DNA of 64,000 nt from Planktomarina sp. (GTDB taxonomy: Bacteria; Pseudomonadota; Alphaproteobacteria; Rhodobacterales; Rhodobacteraceae): the NCBI GenBank assembly GCA_017856985.1, contig JAFMEA010000002.1:38100-102099 (forward strand). The letters run 5' to 3'. Positions within the stretch are counted from its first letter, which is position 1; every line of letters starts with the position of its first letter. Shown piece after piece: positions 46,219-59,600 of the stretch. Below the pieces are notes generated by a model. The model did no database searches. It saw only the letters and a list, made by a program, of their open reading frames with translations, and had not been told where the DNA came from. The translations under genes were made by a program, and so were the position numbers.

Positions 46219-46429
46219 AGAAAATTTAATGAATGGTTAAAAAGCGTAGGCTTACCGTGGTCATGAAAAAAGTTACTGCGGTGTTTTAGATTTGGACTGT
46301 TCCTTTTGAGGATAAATGTTACGCATAGATCGTGTAATAAAATGTTTTATAGCGGCCCCCAACGGTAAATGCTCATAATAAATATAAAAACAGAAATTTT
46401 AGAGCACATCAGCATAGAGAGTTAATACA

Positions 46430-47815
46430 ATGATTACTGATTGGGACAATACTTATGCGCAGCTACCTAATCAAATGTACGCACAACAGATGCCAACTCC
46501 TGTTGCCTCACCATCTGGTTTAGCTTTAAACAAAAATTTAGCTGATGAATTAGGTATCTCATTTGATAGTAATTGGTTTGAATATATGTCAGGAAATAAG
46601 CTACCTGATGGCGCCAACCCCATTTCACAGGCCTATGCAGGTCATCAGTTTGGACATTGGAACCCCCAATTAGGAGACGGGCGCGCCATTCTTTTAGGTG
46701 AGGTTACTGGAGATTTTGGACATGTTGACTTGCAGCTCAAAGGTGCTGGCAGGACCCCCTGGTCGCGTTCTGGGGATGGACGCGCTTGGTATGGGCCCGT
46801 ATTGCGCGAATACTTAGTTTCTGAGGCCATGCATTCGCTTGGCATCCCAACTACAAGAGCACTTGCCGCAGCAGCAACAGGTGAAAAGATATTTCGTGAG
46901 CAAGGACCCCTGCCCGGTGCGGTAATTTGCAGGACAGCGAGTAGCCATATTCGCGTAGGCACTTTTCAGTACTTTGCATCTCGAAATGATCTACAGGCTC
47001 TTCAATCACTTTTTGAGTACACTCTTAAACGCCACTTCCCTGGATCTGTGACCGTTGAAGATTTACTACAAAAAGCCGTACAGAAGCATGCAAGCTTAGT
47101 TGCCAGTTGGATGGCAGTAGGGTTCATCCACGGCGTAATGAATACTGACAATAGTCACGTCGCGGGCATTACGATAGATTACGGCCCATGCGCTTTTATG
47201 GATCAATTTGTTCCAACAAAGGTATTTAGTTCAATAGATAGACAGGGACGTTATGCGTACAACAATCAAGCAAAGATGGCAGCATGGAACCTAGCTCAGC
47301 TTGCAACTGCTTTGTTACCATTAGCTGCTGAACGCGAAGCTGCGATAGAACATTACACAGAAATCATCCACGGGTTTTCAGATACTTTTGAAAAGGCCTA
47401 TGAAAAGGCTTACTCACAAAAAATTGGGTATAGTGCCTGTAAAGAAAGTAGCAAAATGATACAGTCATTATTGAAAATGATGGCTGAACAGAGAGCAGAT
47501 TATACACAAACTTTTCGGGCCCTCGGAGAAGGAAAAGTAGACGAGCATATTGGTGATCATCCTGACTTTAAACAATGGTATGAAAACTGGTCCAAGGAAG
47601 CAAAAACGAAAGAACTCTGCCAAGTTAACCCCGCAATAATTCCACGGAACCACTTGATAGAGGAGATGATAAGCAAAGCAATCACAGGGGACATGGAATT
47701 ATTTTATTCCTTAAACCATGCCTTAAACGCCCCGTTTGAAAATCCTCAAAATCCAAGGTTAGGAATGCCACCAGAAATAAATGAAGAGGTTACCGCAACC
47801 TTTTGTGGTACCTAA
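46430..47815 (+). CDS. selO: Protein adenylyltransferase SelO
   Basis: A 461-residue pseudokinase-fold protein that transfers AMP to Ser, Thr or Tyr of target proteins. Family blocks include QAYAGHQFGHWNPQLGDGRA, QLKGAGRTPWSRSGDGRAW, REYLVSEAMHSLGIPTTRAL and HGVMNTDNSHVAGITIDYGPCAFMD, which carries the metal-binding Asn and Asp. The C-terminal Cys of selenoprotein forms is retained as a late Cys near the end (ATFCGT). The 211-bp upstream gap holds no other gene. Confidence 0.94.
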   Translation: MITDWDNTYAQLPNQMYAQQMPTPVASPSGLALNKNLADELGISFDSNWFEYMSGNKLPDGANPISQAYAGHQFGHWNPQLGDGRAILLGEVTGDFGHVDLQLKGAGRTPWSRSGDGRAWYGPVLREYLVSEAMHSLGIPTTRALAAAATGEKIFREQGPLPGAVICRTASSHIRVGTFQYFASRNDLQALQSLFEYTLKRHFPGSVTVEDLLQKAVQKHASLVASWMAVGFIHGVMNTDNSHVAGITIDYGPCAFMDQFVPTKVFSSIDRQGRYAYNNQAKMAAWNLAQLATALLPLAAEREAAIEHYTEIIHGFSDTFEKAYEKAYSQKIGYSACKESSKMIQSLLKMMAEQRADYTQTFRALGEGKVDEHIGDHPDFKQWYENWSKEAKTKELCQVNPAIIPRNHLIEEMISKAITGDMELFYSLNHALNAPFENPQNPRLGMPPEINEEVTATFCGT

Positions 47816-48049
47816 TTTTATATTTCTAAATAATTTTGTTATTTACTGTATATATTGAACTATCCTAATAGTCCCAGGAAATGGTTGGGATAACTTCGAA
47901 CTCAAACAAAAAACTTTTCTTTCACTATATTGAATTTTTGGTCACAATGGTCCTAGAGAAAGCCTACCTAACAAAAAAAACCAACTAATTTAGTTGAAAA
48001 GATATAACATCCGACTGGAAAAGATCAGTCAAATAAGACGAGTTTAATT

Positions 48050-48472
48050 ATGAACAAGAATATTATTAAAAGGTGTGAACAAAACGGTCTTAGGATGACG
48101 GAGCAACGTCGAATAGTGGCCCAAGTTTTAGATACTTCTCACGATCATCCAGACGTGGAGGAACTTTATGCACGTGCCTCAAAGTTAGATCCAAAAATAT
48201 CCATTGCGACAGTATACCGAGCGGTAAAGCTTTTTGAAGAAAGTGGTATTTTAGAGAAATTAGAATTTGGTGACGGTCGAGCTCGATACGAAGATGCGGA
48301 CAGAGATCACCACGATCATTTAATAGACATGCAAACAGGCAAAGTTATAGAATTTATAGATCCTGAGATCGAAGCTCTTCAAGAGAAGATTGCAAAGCGT
48401 TTGGGTTATGACCTTAAAGACCACCGCTTGGAACTTTTTGGTGTGCCCATAAAGCGCACCAAAGATGACTAA
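48050..48472 (+). CDS. Fur family transcriptional regulator (Fur/Mur type)
   Basis: A 140-residue metal-dependent repressor: a winged helix (residues 10-80, GLRMTEQRRIVAQVL, ISIATVYRAVKLF) and a dimerisation domain with HHDH. The CxxC zinc pair of E. coli Fur is missing. In alphaproteobacteria such proteins are often manganese-responsive Mur rather than iron-responsive Fur, and the heme motif of Irr is absent. The 234-bp upstream region has no clear operator. It overlaps the EamA transporter gene by 8 bp. Confidence 0.9.
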   Translation: MNKNIIKRCEQNGLRMTEQRRIVAQVLDTSHDHPDVEELYARASKLDPKISIATVYRAVKLFEESGILEKLEFGDGRARYEDADRDHHDHLIDMQTGKVIEFIDPEIEALQEKIAKRLGYDLKDHRLELFGVPIKRTKDD

Positions 48473-49343
48473 CCACAAAAAAAGTGAAAATCTTACTGGT
48501 ATTGGCTTGATCGTTTTGGCGATGGCCGGCTTTGCTGTTGAAGACTCTATTATAAAGTTTCTGGCACAAAGGCTTAGTCCAGGTCAAATTCTCGTTATGA
48601 TTGGAATTGGTGGCACATCCGCTTTCTACATTTTACTAAAAACAAAGGGCATTCAGGTGCGGAGTGAAATAGTGGCCAATACCTGGGTTATTGGCAGAAC
48701 ATTATCAGAGCTTTTCGGAACAGCATTTTTTGTTCTGTCTCTTTCATTAGTTCCAATTACAACTGTTTCAGCGATTATCCAAGTAAGTCCCTTACTGGTA
48801 ACATTAGGAGCAGCTGTTGTTTTGAAAGAGAAGGTCGGTATCAGAAGGTGGTCAGCCATCACAATCGGCCTTCTTGGTGTCGCAATAATATTAAAACCAT
48901 GGTCAGCAGACTTTCAGGTGGCAGCATTTTTAGCATTACTTGGCGTGATAGGACTGTCCGCCCGCGACCTGGCAACCCGTCGGGTTCCAAAAAAAACACC
49001 AAGTTTGGTATTAGCGCTTTTGGGGTTTGGTGCAACGATTCCAGCTGGATTGATTTTAATCAGCTTTGACAATGTATTATTAATACCAACGCAGCAGGAA
49101 ATTTTACTAATAATTTTGGGTATTACTATTGGTGTTAGCTCTTACTACTGCATTGTAACGGGAATGCGGTTGGGCGAAGTTTCAGCAGTTGTTCCCTTTC
49201 GCTATTCTCGCTTAGTATTCGGGGTAGCAATCGGGGTATGGTTTTTTGATGAAAACTTAGAATTCAGCACATTGCTCGGATCCGCTATCGTGGTAATCTC
49301 CGGTCTCTATGCGCTTTGGAGGGAAACACGTCTCAGATCATAG
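48465..49343 (+). CDS. EamA/DMT superfamily transporter
   Basis: A 292-residue membrane protein with about 10 helices in two EamA repeats, as in metabolite or drug exporters of the DMT superfamily. It starts within the end of the Fur-family gene, so the two are co-expressed and the transporter could be controlled by that metal regulator. The substrate is unknown. Confidence 0.88.
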   Translation: MTNHKKSENLTGIGLIVLAMAGFAVEDSIIKFLAQRLSPGQILVMIGIGGTSAFYILLKTKGIQVRSEIVANTWVIGRTLSELFGTAFFVLSLSLVPITTVSAIIQVSPLLVTLGAAVVLKEKVGIRRWSAITIGLLGVAIILKPWSADFQVAAFLALLGVIGLSARDLATRRVPKKTPSLVLALLGFGATIPAGLILISFDNVLLIPTQQEILLIILGITIGVSSYYCIVTGMRLGEVSAVVPFRYSRLVFGVAIGVWFFDENLEFSTLLGSAIVVISGLYALWRETRLRS

Positions 49344-49395
49344 ATTTTGGGAAATCACTTCCAACCTCTGCTAAGTCTTGCTAGGTCACATCTAA

Positions 49396-51113
<1,718 letters not shown>

Positions 51114-51121
51114 ACTGGACC

Positions 51122-52207
51122 TTAACTTATACTTCGAACACCACCCAGCATTGGCGCTGGCACACCGGTCGTTTTAGGAAATGTGATTGGCAATCCACGC
51201 ATTGACCTTACGGCTAAATAGGCGAAGGCTTGGGCTTCAACCATATCTCCATCAAACCCAATTTGATCAATTTTTACAATATCTGCGGGAACTTTTATCT
51301 TTAACTGGCGCATGAGCTCTAGGTTTTTTCTTCCACCACCAGTTACCCAAACTTGCGTCGGAAAAGACGGTAAAAGCTTTAAGGCTTGGTGGACACTGGC
51401 GACAATTATAGCCGTAAGGGTGGCCGCAGCGTCAGCGGTATTTAAATTCGACACCATGTCGTTTAATTGTGCAAAGTTACCTCGATCTAATGACTTTGGC
51501 GGACGTTTGGAGAAGTAAGGATTATTTAAAAAGGTTTTAACGATATCGTTTTCTATGTTACCTTCCGAGGCTATTAGTCCATCTCTATCAAAACTTTGGC
51601 CAATTCGATCCATTAAGCAATCATTCAGAGGTGCATTTGCTGGTCCTGTATCAAATGCTATCAGACCATCTTCGGGAGGTTTAACCGGATCAACCCAAGT
51701 CAAATTCCCAACACCGCCTAAATTCAAAATCACTACAGGTTTAGAAATTTTTATAAAACGCACCATTGCCCGATGATAGATAGGGACAAGTGGTGCGCCC
51801 TGCCCTCCAGCTGCAACATCGCTGCTACGAAAGTCCCAAATCACAGGTTTTCCAACGCGCCGCGCCAATTCATTACCATCACCAATTTGATGCGTTCGAC
51901 CTTCATTTGGATCATGCGCTAAGGTTTGACCGTGAAAGCCCACCAATTCAAATCGTGAAACCCACTCTAGCGCCAGGCAGTGCGTCTCAATTAACAGGTC
52001 CCCTATTGGCGCAAGGCCAGGTTCATCTGGCCACTTTCCCAACCCACTGCGCAATAATTCTTGCTGTGCCGCCGAGTAAGCTAGGTAAGTGCTATCCCCT
52101 AACTCAAAGAGTTCATCGCCATCAGTCTTTACGCAAGCAACATCGACGCCATCAATAGAGGTCCCTGACATTAAACCCGCCGCCCAAATAGGCTTATTGT
52201 TATTCAT
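51122..52207 (-). CDS. anmK: Anhydro-N-acetylmuramic acid kinase
   Basis: A 361-residue sugar kinase of peptidoglycan recycling that turns anhydro-MurNAc into MurNAc-6-phosphate. [14 protein letters not shown] is the ATP-binding start, VNLGGVGN appears as [13 protein letters not shown], and [12 protein letters not shown] and VTGGGRKN follow. The ATG at 52207 has AGGGG six bases upstream; an open frame to 52285 would overlap the divergent tyrS. With nagZ at 18 kb it shows that this organism recycles its cell wall. Confidence 0.94.
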   Translation of the reverse strand: MNNNKPIWAAGLMSGTSIDGVDVACVKTDGDELFELGDSTYLAYSAAQQELLRSGLGKWPDEPGLAPIGDLLIETHCLALEWVSRFELVGFHGQTLAHDPNEGRTHQIGDGNELARRVGKPVIWDFRSSDVAAGGQGAPLVPIYHRAMVRFIKISKPVVILNLGGVGNLTWVDPVKPPEDGLIAFDTGPANAPLNDCLMDRIGQSFDRDGLIASEGNIENDIVKTFLNNPYFSKRPPKSLDRGNFAQLNDMVSNLNTADAAATLTAIIVASVHQALKLLPSFPTQVWVTGGGRKNLELMRQLKIKVPADIVKIDQIGFDGDMVEAQAFAYLAVRSMRGLPITFPKTTGVPAPMLGGVRSIS

Positions 52208-52273
52208 AGCCTTCCCCTGCATAGCACCTTTGACTATACATTGGCGCGAGGCGCCACAAGGAACAAGACAACA

Positions 52274-53524
52274 ATGACATATCATCCAAAATCAGAGTTC
52301 ATGTCTGTAATGCTTAAACGTGGCTTTTTGGCAGATTGCACTGATTATCAGGGCCTTGATGAAGCTCTGAGTTCAGGTGTGACGCCAGCATACATTGGCT
52401 TTGATGCTACAGCAAAATCTTTGCACGTTGGAAGTTTAATCCAAATAATGATGTTACGCTGGCTGCAGAAGACTGGCCATAAACCAATAACACTTATGGG
52501 TGGAGGAACCACCAAGGTTGGAGACCCATCTTTTCGTGCAGATGAGCGCCCATTGCTCTCAGATACGCAAATCAATGAAAACATCGCCGGAATTAAGCGC
52601 GTCTTTGAAAATTACATAAGCTATGATGAAGGACCTACTGGGGCCCTAATGTTGAACAATGCTGAATGGCTCGAAAACCTAAACTATCTAGATTTTCTTC
52701 GCGATATTGGGCGTCACTTTTCAGTCAACCGTATGTTGAGCTTTGAATCAGTAAAATCACGTATAGACAGGGAACAATCTCTGAGCTTTCTTGAATTTAA
52801 TTATATGATCCTGCAAGCATATGATTTTTTAGAACTGAACCGCCGTTATGGCTGTCTTTTTCAAATGGGAGGGTCTGACCAATGGGGAAATATAGTGAAT
52901 GGTATAGATCTTACCCGTCGAGTGTTAGATCATGAAATTTTTGGCCTTACCTCGCAACTTTTAACGACATCTGATGGTAAAAAAATGGGGAAGTCGCTTA
53001 ATGGCGCTATTTGGTTAAATCCCGATATGCTCTCGCCATATGAGTTTTGGCAATTCTGGAGAAATACAACTGACGCTGATACTGGACGTTTTCTTAAACT
53101 TTACACGGAACTACCAATTGAAGAATGTGATCGCCTAGGTGCACTCGCAGGGTCCGAAATAAACGAAGCTAAAATAATTCTGGCAAATGAGGCAACCAAG
53201 CTTCTGCACGGCGACGCTGCCGCAAAAACTGCAGAATCCACATCGCGTGATGTCTTTGAAAAAGGTGGTACTGGAGAGGAGCTCCCAACGCTTAAGCTCT
53301 CCAATAAAGATGTTGGAGATGGCATTTCAATTGTACAACTTCTGATAAAAACTGGTCTAGCTAGCTCGGGCAAGGAAGCTAAACGTTTAATTTCCGAAGA
53401 TGGAGCCAAACTAAATGATGTTGCTCTTAGCAATGCTGGCCTAATTTTAGGAATTAATGACTTTAAGACCCCAGTAAAATTGTCAAAGGGGAAAAAGAAA
53501 CACGCACTGATCAAATTACTATGA
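52274..53524 (+). CDS. tyrS: Tyrosyl-tRNA synthetase
   Basis: A 416-residue class I synthetase. The HIGH equivalent is SLHVGS, the KMSKS equivalent [10 protein letters not shown], and [16 protein letters not shown] forms the tyrosine pocket. A C-terminal S4-like RNA-binding domain covers the last 70 residues. The ATG at 52274 starts [10 protein letters not shown], as in the family. It overlaps the aminotransferase gene by 4 bp (ATGA). Confidence 0.96.
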   Translation: MTYHPKSEFMSVMLKRGFLADCTDYQGLDEALSSGVTPAYIGFDATAKSLHVGSLIQIMMLRWLQKTGHKPITLMGGGTTKVGDPSFRADERPLLSDTQINENIAGIKRVFENYISYDEGPTGALMLNNAEWLENLNYLDFLRDIGRHFSVNRMLSFESVKSRIDREQSLSFLEFNYMILQAYDFLELNRRYGCLFQMGGSDQWGNIVNGIDLTRRVLDHEIFGLTSQLLTTSDGKKMGKSLNGAIWLNPDMLSPYEFWQFWRNTTDADTGRFLKLYTELPIEECDRLGALAGSEINEAKIILANEATKLLHGDAAAKTAESTSRDVFEKGGTGEELPTLKLSNKDVGDGISIVQLLIKTGLASSGKEAKRLISEDGAKLNDVALSNAGLILGINDFKTPVKLSKGKKKHALIKLL

Positions 53525-54687
53525 GTTCCCGAACTGAATTAACATTTACACCACCGGTAATGGAGGTTGGACGTTGGATTGACGGAAAGGATTTTTCAAA
53601 ACTACCGTTGATCAACGTAAGCCAAGCGGCTCCAGTAGCTCCACCACCGCGACCTTTAATTGAGTATATGGCTAAAGCTATTCAAGAAGACTCCACCCAT
53701 TTATACGGACCAGTTTTAGGCCTCCCAGAGTTACGCTCAGAGATAGCTAAACAATGGAGTAGAGCTTACGGAGATACTATTAAGACTACTCAGGTTGGAA
53801 TTACATCTGGATGTAATCAAGCCTTTTCTGCCTCTATCGCAATGCTTTGCGGAGAGGGTGATGAAGTAATTCTACCAACTCCATTCTATTTCAATCATAA
53901 AATGTGGCTCGATATGGCGGGAGTTTCAACTGTAGCCCTACCCTGTAGTGGCAAAATGATCCCTGACCCCGCATTGGCCGCCTCTTTGATTACAGGGCGC
54001 ACGCGAGCAATTGCACTAGTCACGCCTAACAACCCCTGCGGAGTAGAATATCCTCCCAATGTAGTGATGGCGTTTTATCAGTTAGCAAGAAAACACAGAA
54101 TTGCGCTTATAATTGATGAAACATACCGCGACTTCCACAGTGCACTTGGCATGCCACACAATCTATTTCAGCAAAATGAATGGGATGAAACTGTTGTCCA
54201 CTTATATTCATTTTCCAAAGCTTATCGCCTCACCGGGCACCGAGTGGGCGCCTTGGTAACAAGTGAGAAACGGTTAGGAGAAGTAGAAAAATTTCTGGAT
54301 ACTGTTTCGATTTGTCCAAATCAGTTAGGACAAAAAGCTGCGCTGTGGGGGATGCAAAATTTAAGTGAGTGGCTCAAGGGTGAACGTCTGGAAATATTGA
54401 GGCGCAAGCAGGCGATAATTGATGGCTTTGAGGTTCTATCGGATAAGGGCTGGCAGTTACTGGGTGTTGGCGCTTATTTTGCTTATGTCCAGCATCCATT
54501 TTCTTTAGCTTCAAATGAGTTATGTGAGAAATTAGTGGATGATTTGGCAATCCTGACTATTCCCGGTACGATGTTTTTTCCAGAGGGGGATGAAACAGGC
54601 AAACGCCAACTGCGCATTGCTTTTGCAAATATCAGCACCACAGAAATAAAGTTATTATTTTCTAGATTGGCAGTCGTAAGTGAGTAA
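53521..54687 (+). CDS. PLP-dependent aminotransferase, class I/II
   Basis: A 388-residue fold-type I aminotransferase. Visible motifs are [36 protein letters not shown] and the PLP lysine in [15 protein letters not shown]. It is translationally coupled to tyrS. The substrate is unknown; an aspartate-like or aromatic amino acid is possible. It shows no close resemblance to the aminotransferase at 5.7 kb beyond the shared fold motifs. Confidence 0.87.
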   Translation: MSSRTELTFTPPVMEVGRWIDGKDFSKLPLINVSQAAPVAPPPRPLIEYMAKAIQEDSTHLYGPVLGLPELRSEIAKQWSRAYGDTIKTTQVGITSGCNQAFSASIAMLCGEGDEVILPTPFYFNHKMWLDMAGVSTVALPCSGKMIPDPALAASLITGRTRAIALVTPNNPCGVEYPPNVVMAFYQLARKHRIALIIDETYRDFHSALGMPHNLFQQNEWDETVVHLYSFSKAYRLTGHRVGALVTSEKRLGEVEKFLDTVSICPNQLGQKAALWGMQNLSEWLKGERLEILRRKQAIIDGFEVLSDKGWQLLGVGAYFAYVQHPFSLASNELCEKLVDDLAILTIPGTMFFPEGDETGKRQLRIAFANISTTEIKLLFSRLAVVSE

Positions 54688-54751
54688 CTCACTTGCTGCT
54701 TTTGCAAGTGTGCCTTAAGGATCTGTTAACAAAATTAGAGGGTCTCTCCAA

Positions 54752-56611
54752 ATGACGACGAAGAAAAAATCAGGTGCAAGCAGGTTAGCCGTTTGGGTAA
54801 TTGTGGGTCTTTTAATGTTTGGGATGATTGGCTTTGGAGCCGCAGGCTTAAACGGCACACAAAGAAACCTCGGAAAAGTTGGTAAAAAAACAGTCTCTAT
54901 TAGTTCATACAGCAATTCATTGCGGGGAGAGTTAAACCAGTTCGAACAGCAAATTGGACGAAAATTAACTATGCAGGAAGTTCAAAGCATTGGCATAGAC
55001 CAACAGGCGCTAAGTCGGGTAATTAATACTCGGGCACTAGATAATCTGGCCACCGATCTAGGACTGTCAGCTGGAAACGAACGCGTACTAGCGCAAATTG
55101 TAGAAATTCCTGCGTTTATGGGACTAGATGGGGAGTTTGACCGCGCCTCCTACACTGAGGTTTTGACGCGTAATAATTTAAACGAAGCAGATTTTGAAAC
55201 CTCACTTCGCGAGGACAGTAGCAGAGAATTACTCCAGACAGCCGTTTTGACTGGGATAAAGGTATCACCTGCTTACAGTGAAGCGATCGTCGCATTTACT
55301 TCCGAAACTCGGGACTTCTCGTGGCTGCGGTTGACAGCAGCAAACCTCAAAAATAACCAACCTACGCCAAAAGAGACAGACCTGGTTAAATTTCATACGG
55401 AAAACGAAGCTCTCTTTACCACACCTGCCGCAAAGTCCATCAGTTATATCTGGCTGACACCAGATATGATAGTTGATGATATAAAAATTCTAGATACTGA
55501 CCTTCAAGCTATTTTTGAGCGACGGACAGACGAATACAACCAGCCACCGACTAGGTTGGTTGAGCGTTTGGTTTATGCCACCTATGAAGATGCCAAAATT
55601 TCATTTGATAACATAGAAAAAGACACCAACACCTTTGAAGATGCTGTAAAAATGCGGGGCCTTGAATTACAAGATGTCGACCTTGGTGACGTTACCGAAA
55701 TCGACCTAGGTATTGCGGGACCAGCAGTCTTTTCATTGACAGAACCAGGCCTTGTTGGACCCCTGGAGACAGATTTAGGGCCAGCAATATTTCGCATAAA
55801 TGCACTTTTGGCTGGAAATATCCAAACTTTTGATATGGTTAAAGATGAACTTCGCAAAGAGGCAGCGCTCGACGCCGCCACAGAAGAAATTGCTGCAATA
55901 GCGGAGGAAGTGGATGACCTTCTCGCAGGTGGTGCTACTCTAGAAGACGTGAGTAATGAAACAGCAATGAAGTTGGGAAAACTTGATTGGCACGTTGGAT
56001 ACTCTGGTGAAATTTCTGACTTTGAAGAGTTTCAAAGCTCTGCAGCCAAACTGTCAGAAAAAGACTTTCCAGAATTAAAAAACTTAAATGATAACAGTAT
56101 CTTTTCGCTTAGACTTGATGGAGTACTTGAGCCAAAATTACAGCCCCTCGAAAGCGTTAGACCTGCGGTAATTAAAGCGTGGGGTACAAAGGTTGAGAAA
56201 GACCAACTACAAAAACTGGGAGAACTTATTGTCAGGAATGTATCCCTGGAATCACCGATCTCAAAATTTGGGTTTGGCGAAGAAATGGAAGATGGGGTTG
56301 CCCGTGATGATTTTATAGACGGAACCCCGCCTGCATTGGTTTTAAAAGTATTTGATACAAAACTGGGTACGGCTACCTTACTCGACGACCCTGATGGCTT
56401 AATTGTTCTTATCCCACGAGCAGAGTATCCCGCCAACTTCATGAGTAATGAAGTTAAATCCCTACAAGAAATTTTAGGTGGCCGGATTGATGCCGCATTA
56501 TCGCAAGAAGTTTTTCAAGCCTTTAGCAACGCAGTGCGTAATAGCGTTGACGTCGACATTGATCGGGCAACAGTTCGCGCTGTAAACAGTAATCTTCTGG
56601 GCGGTGGATAG
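54752..56611 (+). CDS. PpiD/SurA-type periplasmic peptidyl-prolyl isomerase
   Basis: A 619-residue protein with one N-terminal membrane segment (residues 13-33: WVIVGLLMFGMIGFGAAG), a SurA-N-like helical region (residues 35-190), a parvulin-like segment about residues 260-360 that lacks strong motif residues, and a C-terminal acidic domain. The architecture matches PpiD, an inner-membrane-anchored chaperone for proteins leaving the Sec translocon. Isomerase activity is uncertain. It converges with the large FG-GAP protein gene. Confidence 0.87.
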   Translation: MTTKKKSGASRLAVWVIVGLLMFGMIGFGAAGLNGTQRNLGKVGKKTVSISSYSNSLRGELNQFEQQIGRKLTMQEVQSIGIDQQALSRVINTRALDNLATDLGLSAGNERVLAQIVEIPAFMGLDGEFDRASYTEVLTRNNLNEADFETSLREDSSRELLQTAVLTGIKVSPAYSEAIVAFTSETRDFSWLRLTAANLKNNQPTPKETDLVKFHTENEALFTTPAAKSISYIWLTPDMIVDDIKILDTDLQAIFERRTDEYNQPPTRLVERLVYATYEDAKISFDNIEKDTNTFEDAVKMRGLELQDVDLGDVTEIDLGIAGPAVFSLTEPGLVGPLETDLGPAIFRINALLAGNIQTFDMVKDELRKEAALDAATEEIAAIAEEVDDLLAGGATLEDVSNETAMKLGKLDWHVGYSGEISDFEEFQSSAAKLSEKDFPELKNLNDNSIFSLRLDGVLEPKLQPLESVRPAVIKAWGTKVEKDQLQKLGELIVRNVSLESPISKFGFGEEMEDGVARDDFIDGTPPALVLKVFDTKLGTATLLDDPDGLIVLIPRAEYPANFMSNEVKSLQEILGGRIDAALSQEVFQAFSNAVRNSVDVDIDRATVRAVNSNLLGGG

Positions 56612-56694
56612 CTAAATTAAGCGGAATTATTCAGTCAGTTTGTAGTTATTAATCATACTGCAAGATCTATAATATGGGGTCCTATATTAGCGCC

Positions 56695-59600
56695 TCATAA
56701 AATAAAATCTGAGGCAACAAATTCATCAAATTTTATATCATCAAAAAATATAAATGTATTTGGATCTAAGGTGAGCTTGGTATTTCCACCACCTGAAGCA
56801 ACCAGGCCCGGTTGAAGGGCTGCCCAATTAGCAAACCCAAATGAAGTAACTTGTACTTTATCACCATCTATTGAGGAAAAGTCCAAAATTCGACTAGTTC
56901 CATCATCTGTTGAGAACACAAAAGTATCAGCGCCGTTTCCGCCAGATAGCCTATCGTTTCCAGCTGTTCCAGTAATCGTATCAGTACCACCGCCGGCAAA
57001 AATTATGTCGTCACCAGTTGTTCCGGTAATGATCTCTGCGGCAGTCGTTCCAACATTTGTGACTGACTCGGTAAAATTACCTCCAAAAACAACAAAACTT
57101 GCGCCTGAATAAGAATTACCATTTGGATCGTCGAAAGGCGCACCCACAATCAAATCTGCAAAGCCATCACCGTTTACGTCACCAGCGCCACTGACAGAGC
57201 GGCCGGATTGATCGTCTGCATCGACACCATTGATGACAAAACCACCAACACTTGACGCGACAAGTGAGAGTTCAACCGCCTCACCCCCTGTCTTTCCATA
57301 AACAACAAAACTTGAACCAGATCCAGATGTAAGGTCATCATCGCCGTCACCATCTACATCTCTACTACCATCAGTGCCCATTGCACCAATAATTAAATCA
57401 TCCAGGCCATCACCGTTTACGTCACCAGCGCCACTAACCGAGCGACCTGAAAAATCATCTGTCGATATGCCTTTAATAATAAATCCTGTTGGGACCGCAC
57501 CAGCGTTCAGTTCCACGGCAGACAATTCAACTGCTGCTCCATCGGCCTTACCAAATACTACATAACTGGCACCAGAAAGCGATCCATTAGGATCAGCACC
57601 CATAGCTCCCACTATAAGGTCATCTAGGCCGTCACCATTAACGTCACCGGCACCGCTTACGGATATACCAGATTGGTCGTCAGCAGCGACACCGTTAATC
57701 ACAAAGCCTAACGGATCCGCACCAGCAGCTCCCTCCAACTCTGTAAGCTCAACGGCTACGCCTATTGCTGATCCAAACACTACAAAACTAGCGCCAGACA
57801 AGTCACCGTTTGGATCATCGTATGGGGCACCCACAATCAAATCATCAAAGCCGTCACCGTTGACATCCCCAGCACCACTAACAGAAAGACCAGATTGATC
57901 GTTTTCGGCCACGCCATTTATAACAAAACCACCCGTATCGGCCTCTATTTCTGTTAGGTCGATTGCAGTACCAATTTTATTGCCACCTACGTCGGGCCGA
58001 CCGTATACTACGTAACTCGTACCAGATGCAGGATCATTGGGCCCGGCTTTATGGGCGCTGATAATAATATCATCATAGCCATCACCGTTCACATCGCCAG
58101 CGTCACTGACCGACTGGCCAGTAAAGTTACTTTCAGCTAGTCCCTCAATGACAAACCCACCTAAATTAGCATCTAACTTAAGCGCAGAAAGTGCGACCGG
58201 AACATTATCGTTCTTGCCGTACACTAAATATGCCGAGCCAGACCAGTCTTCGCTTGGGTCAGTCAGTGGTGCCCCCACAAGTAAATCATCAAAGCCATCA
58301 CCATTCACATCGCCGGCGGCGCTTACCGATTGGCCTGCATAATCACCAGCCCCAACACCATTGATTACAAAGCCAAGGCCATGCGCCCCATTAACCTCAA
58401 CATCGGAAAGCTCCACGTGACCATTTTCTTTACCAAATACTACAAAGCTTGCACCGGATTCATCATTTCCAAATGGGTCATCTCTGTGAGCACCAATAAT
58501 GAGATCATCATAGCCATCACCGTTAACATCACCGGCATTACTTACAGAGCGACCCGATTGATCATTAGCTGACACACCGTTAATGACAAATCCACCGCTA
58601 TTAACAGTAGCTTCAATAAGCGAGAGCTCTACGGGTTCAAGTGCTCCCAAAATAGTTACTTCAACATTTTCAATGGCGCCGTTAACCGTCGCGACACTAA
58701 AGGTTTCCGTCTTATTAACACCGGCACTAAGAGCCTGGACCTCTGCCAGAGTGTTATCTGCCGTATAGCTCCAAGAGCCATCAGTCATTAGAGTAAATTC
58801 ACCAAGATTGCCAGATCCAGTTGTATTTGTCTGAGCCACAAAAGTAGGGCTGTCACCGGCGTCTGCATCTGTAACAGTGAGGCTGCCAGAAACAGTAAGA
58901 ACCGTCCCGGAGTCTTCAAGTACAGAACCTGCCAAATCGCCGCTGATCAAATTTGCATCATTCACGCCAGTAAATGTGACTGTAACAGTTTGTTCAGTGC
59001 CACCTGCTGCAACTGCAGTGAAGGTGTCCACAGCTGTCACATTGTTACCCAGAGCCTGCACGGCAATTTGTGAATTGTCAGCCTTATATGTCCAAGAGCC
59101 GTTCGTTGCTAATGTAAATACACCGAGGCCCAAGCTGCCTACTGTGCTCAACTGCTCTATAAAAACTGCCTGACCAGTGTCAGCGTCAGTAACCGTCAAA
59201 GCGCCATTAGCAGTCAACTCGCCGGAATCAGACAAATTTAAATCTTCGGTTACATCCCCGATGATTGTACCAGCAATAACCGCGGCGTCATTAATACCAG
59301 TGATAGTTACAGTTACAACTTGCGTAGTTCCGTCATCTGAGACGGCAGTAAACTGATCTGTTACTGTTTCACCTATACCAAGAGCCTGAATGGCTGACTT
59401 TGCGTTATCCACCTTATACGTCCAGGCACCACCAACCGTTAAATCAAATTCTCCAAGACCGGTTGCGCCAGTTATAGTCTCAGCCACTTTATTCGACTGA
59501 GCAACAAAAACCGGAGTATCGTCAGCATCGGGATCAGTAATTGTTAGCGTCCCAGTTACAACTAAGAGGCCAGCATCATCTAATGAGCCAGCATCATCCT

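Noticed and set aside
52208..52285. Longer N-terminus for anmK
   Set aside because: The added Cys-rich residues overlap the divergent tyrS start and lie upstream of a better ATG with a ribosome-binding site.
57040..58660. Regularly spaced near-identical DNA repeats that could suggest a CRISPR array
   Set aside because: The repeats are in frame, encode FG-GAP units and are spaced about 200 bp or more apart; no palindromic 24-40 bp repeat with unique spacers exists.
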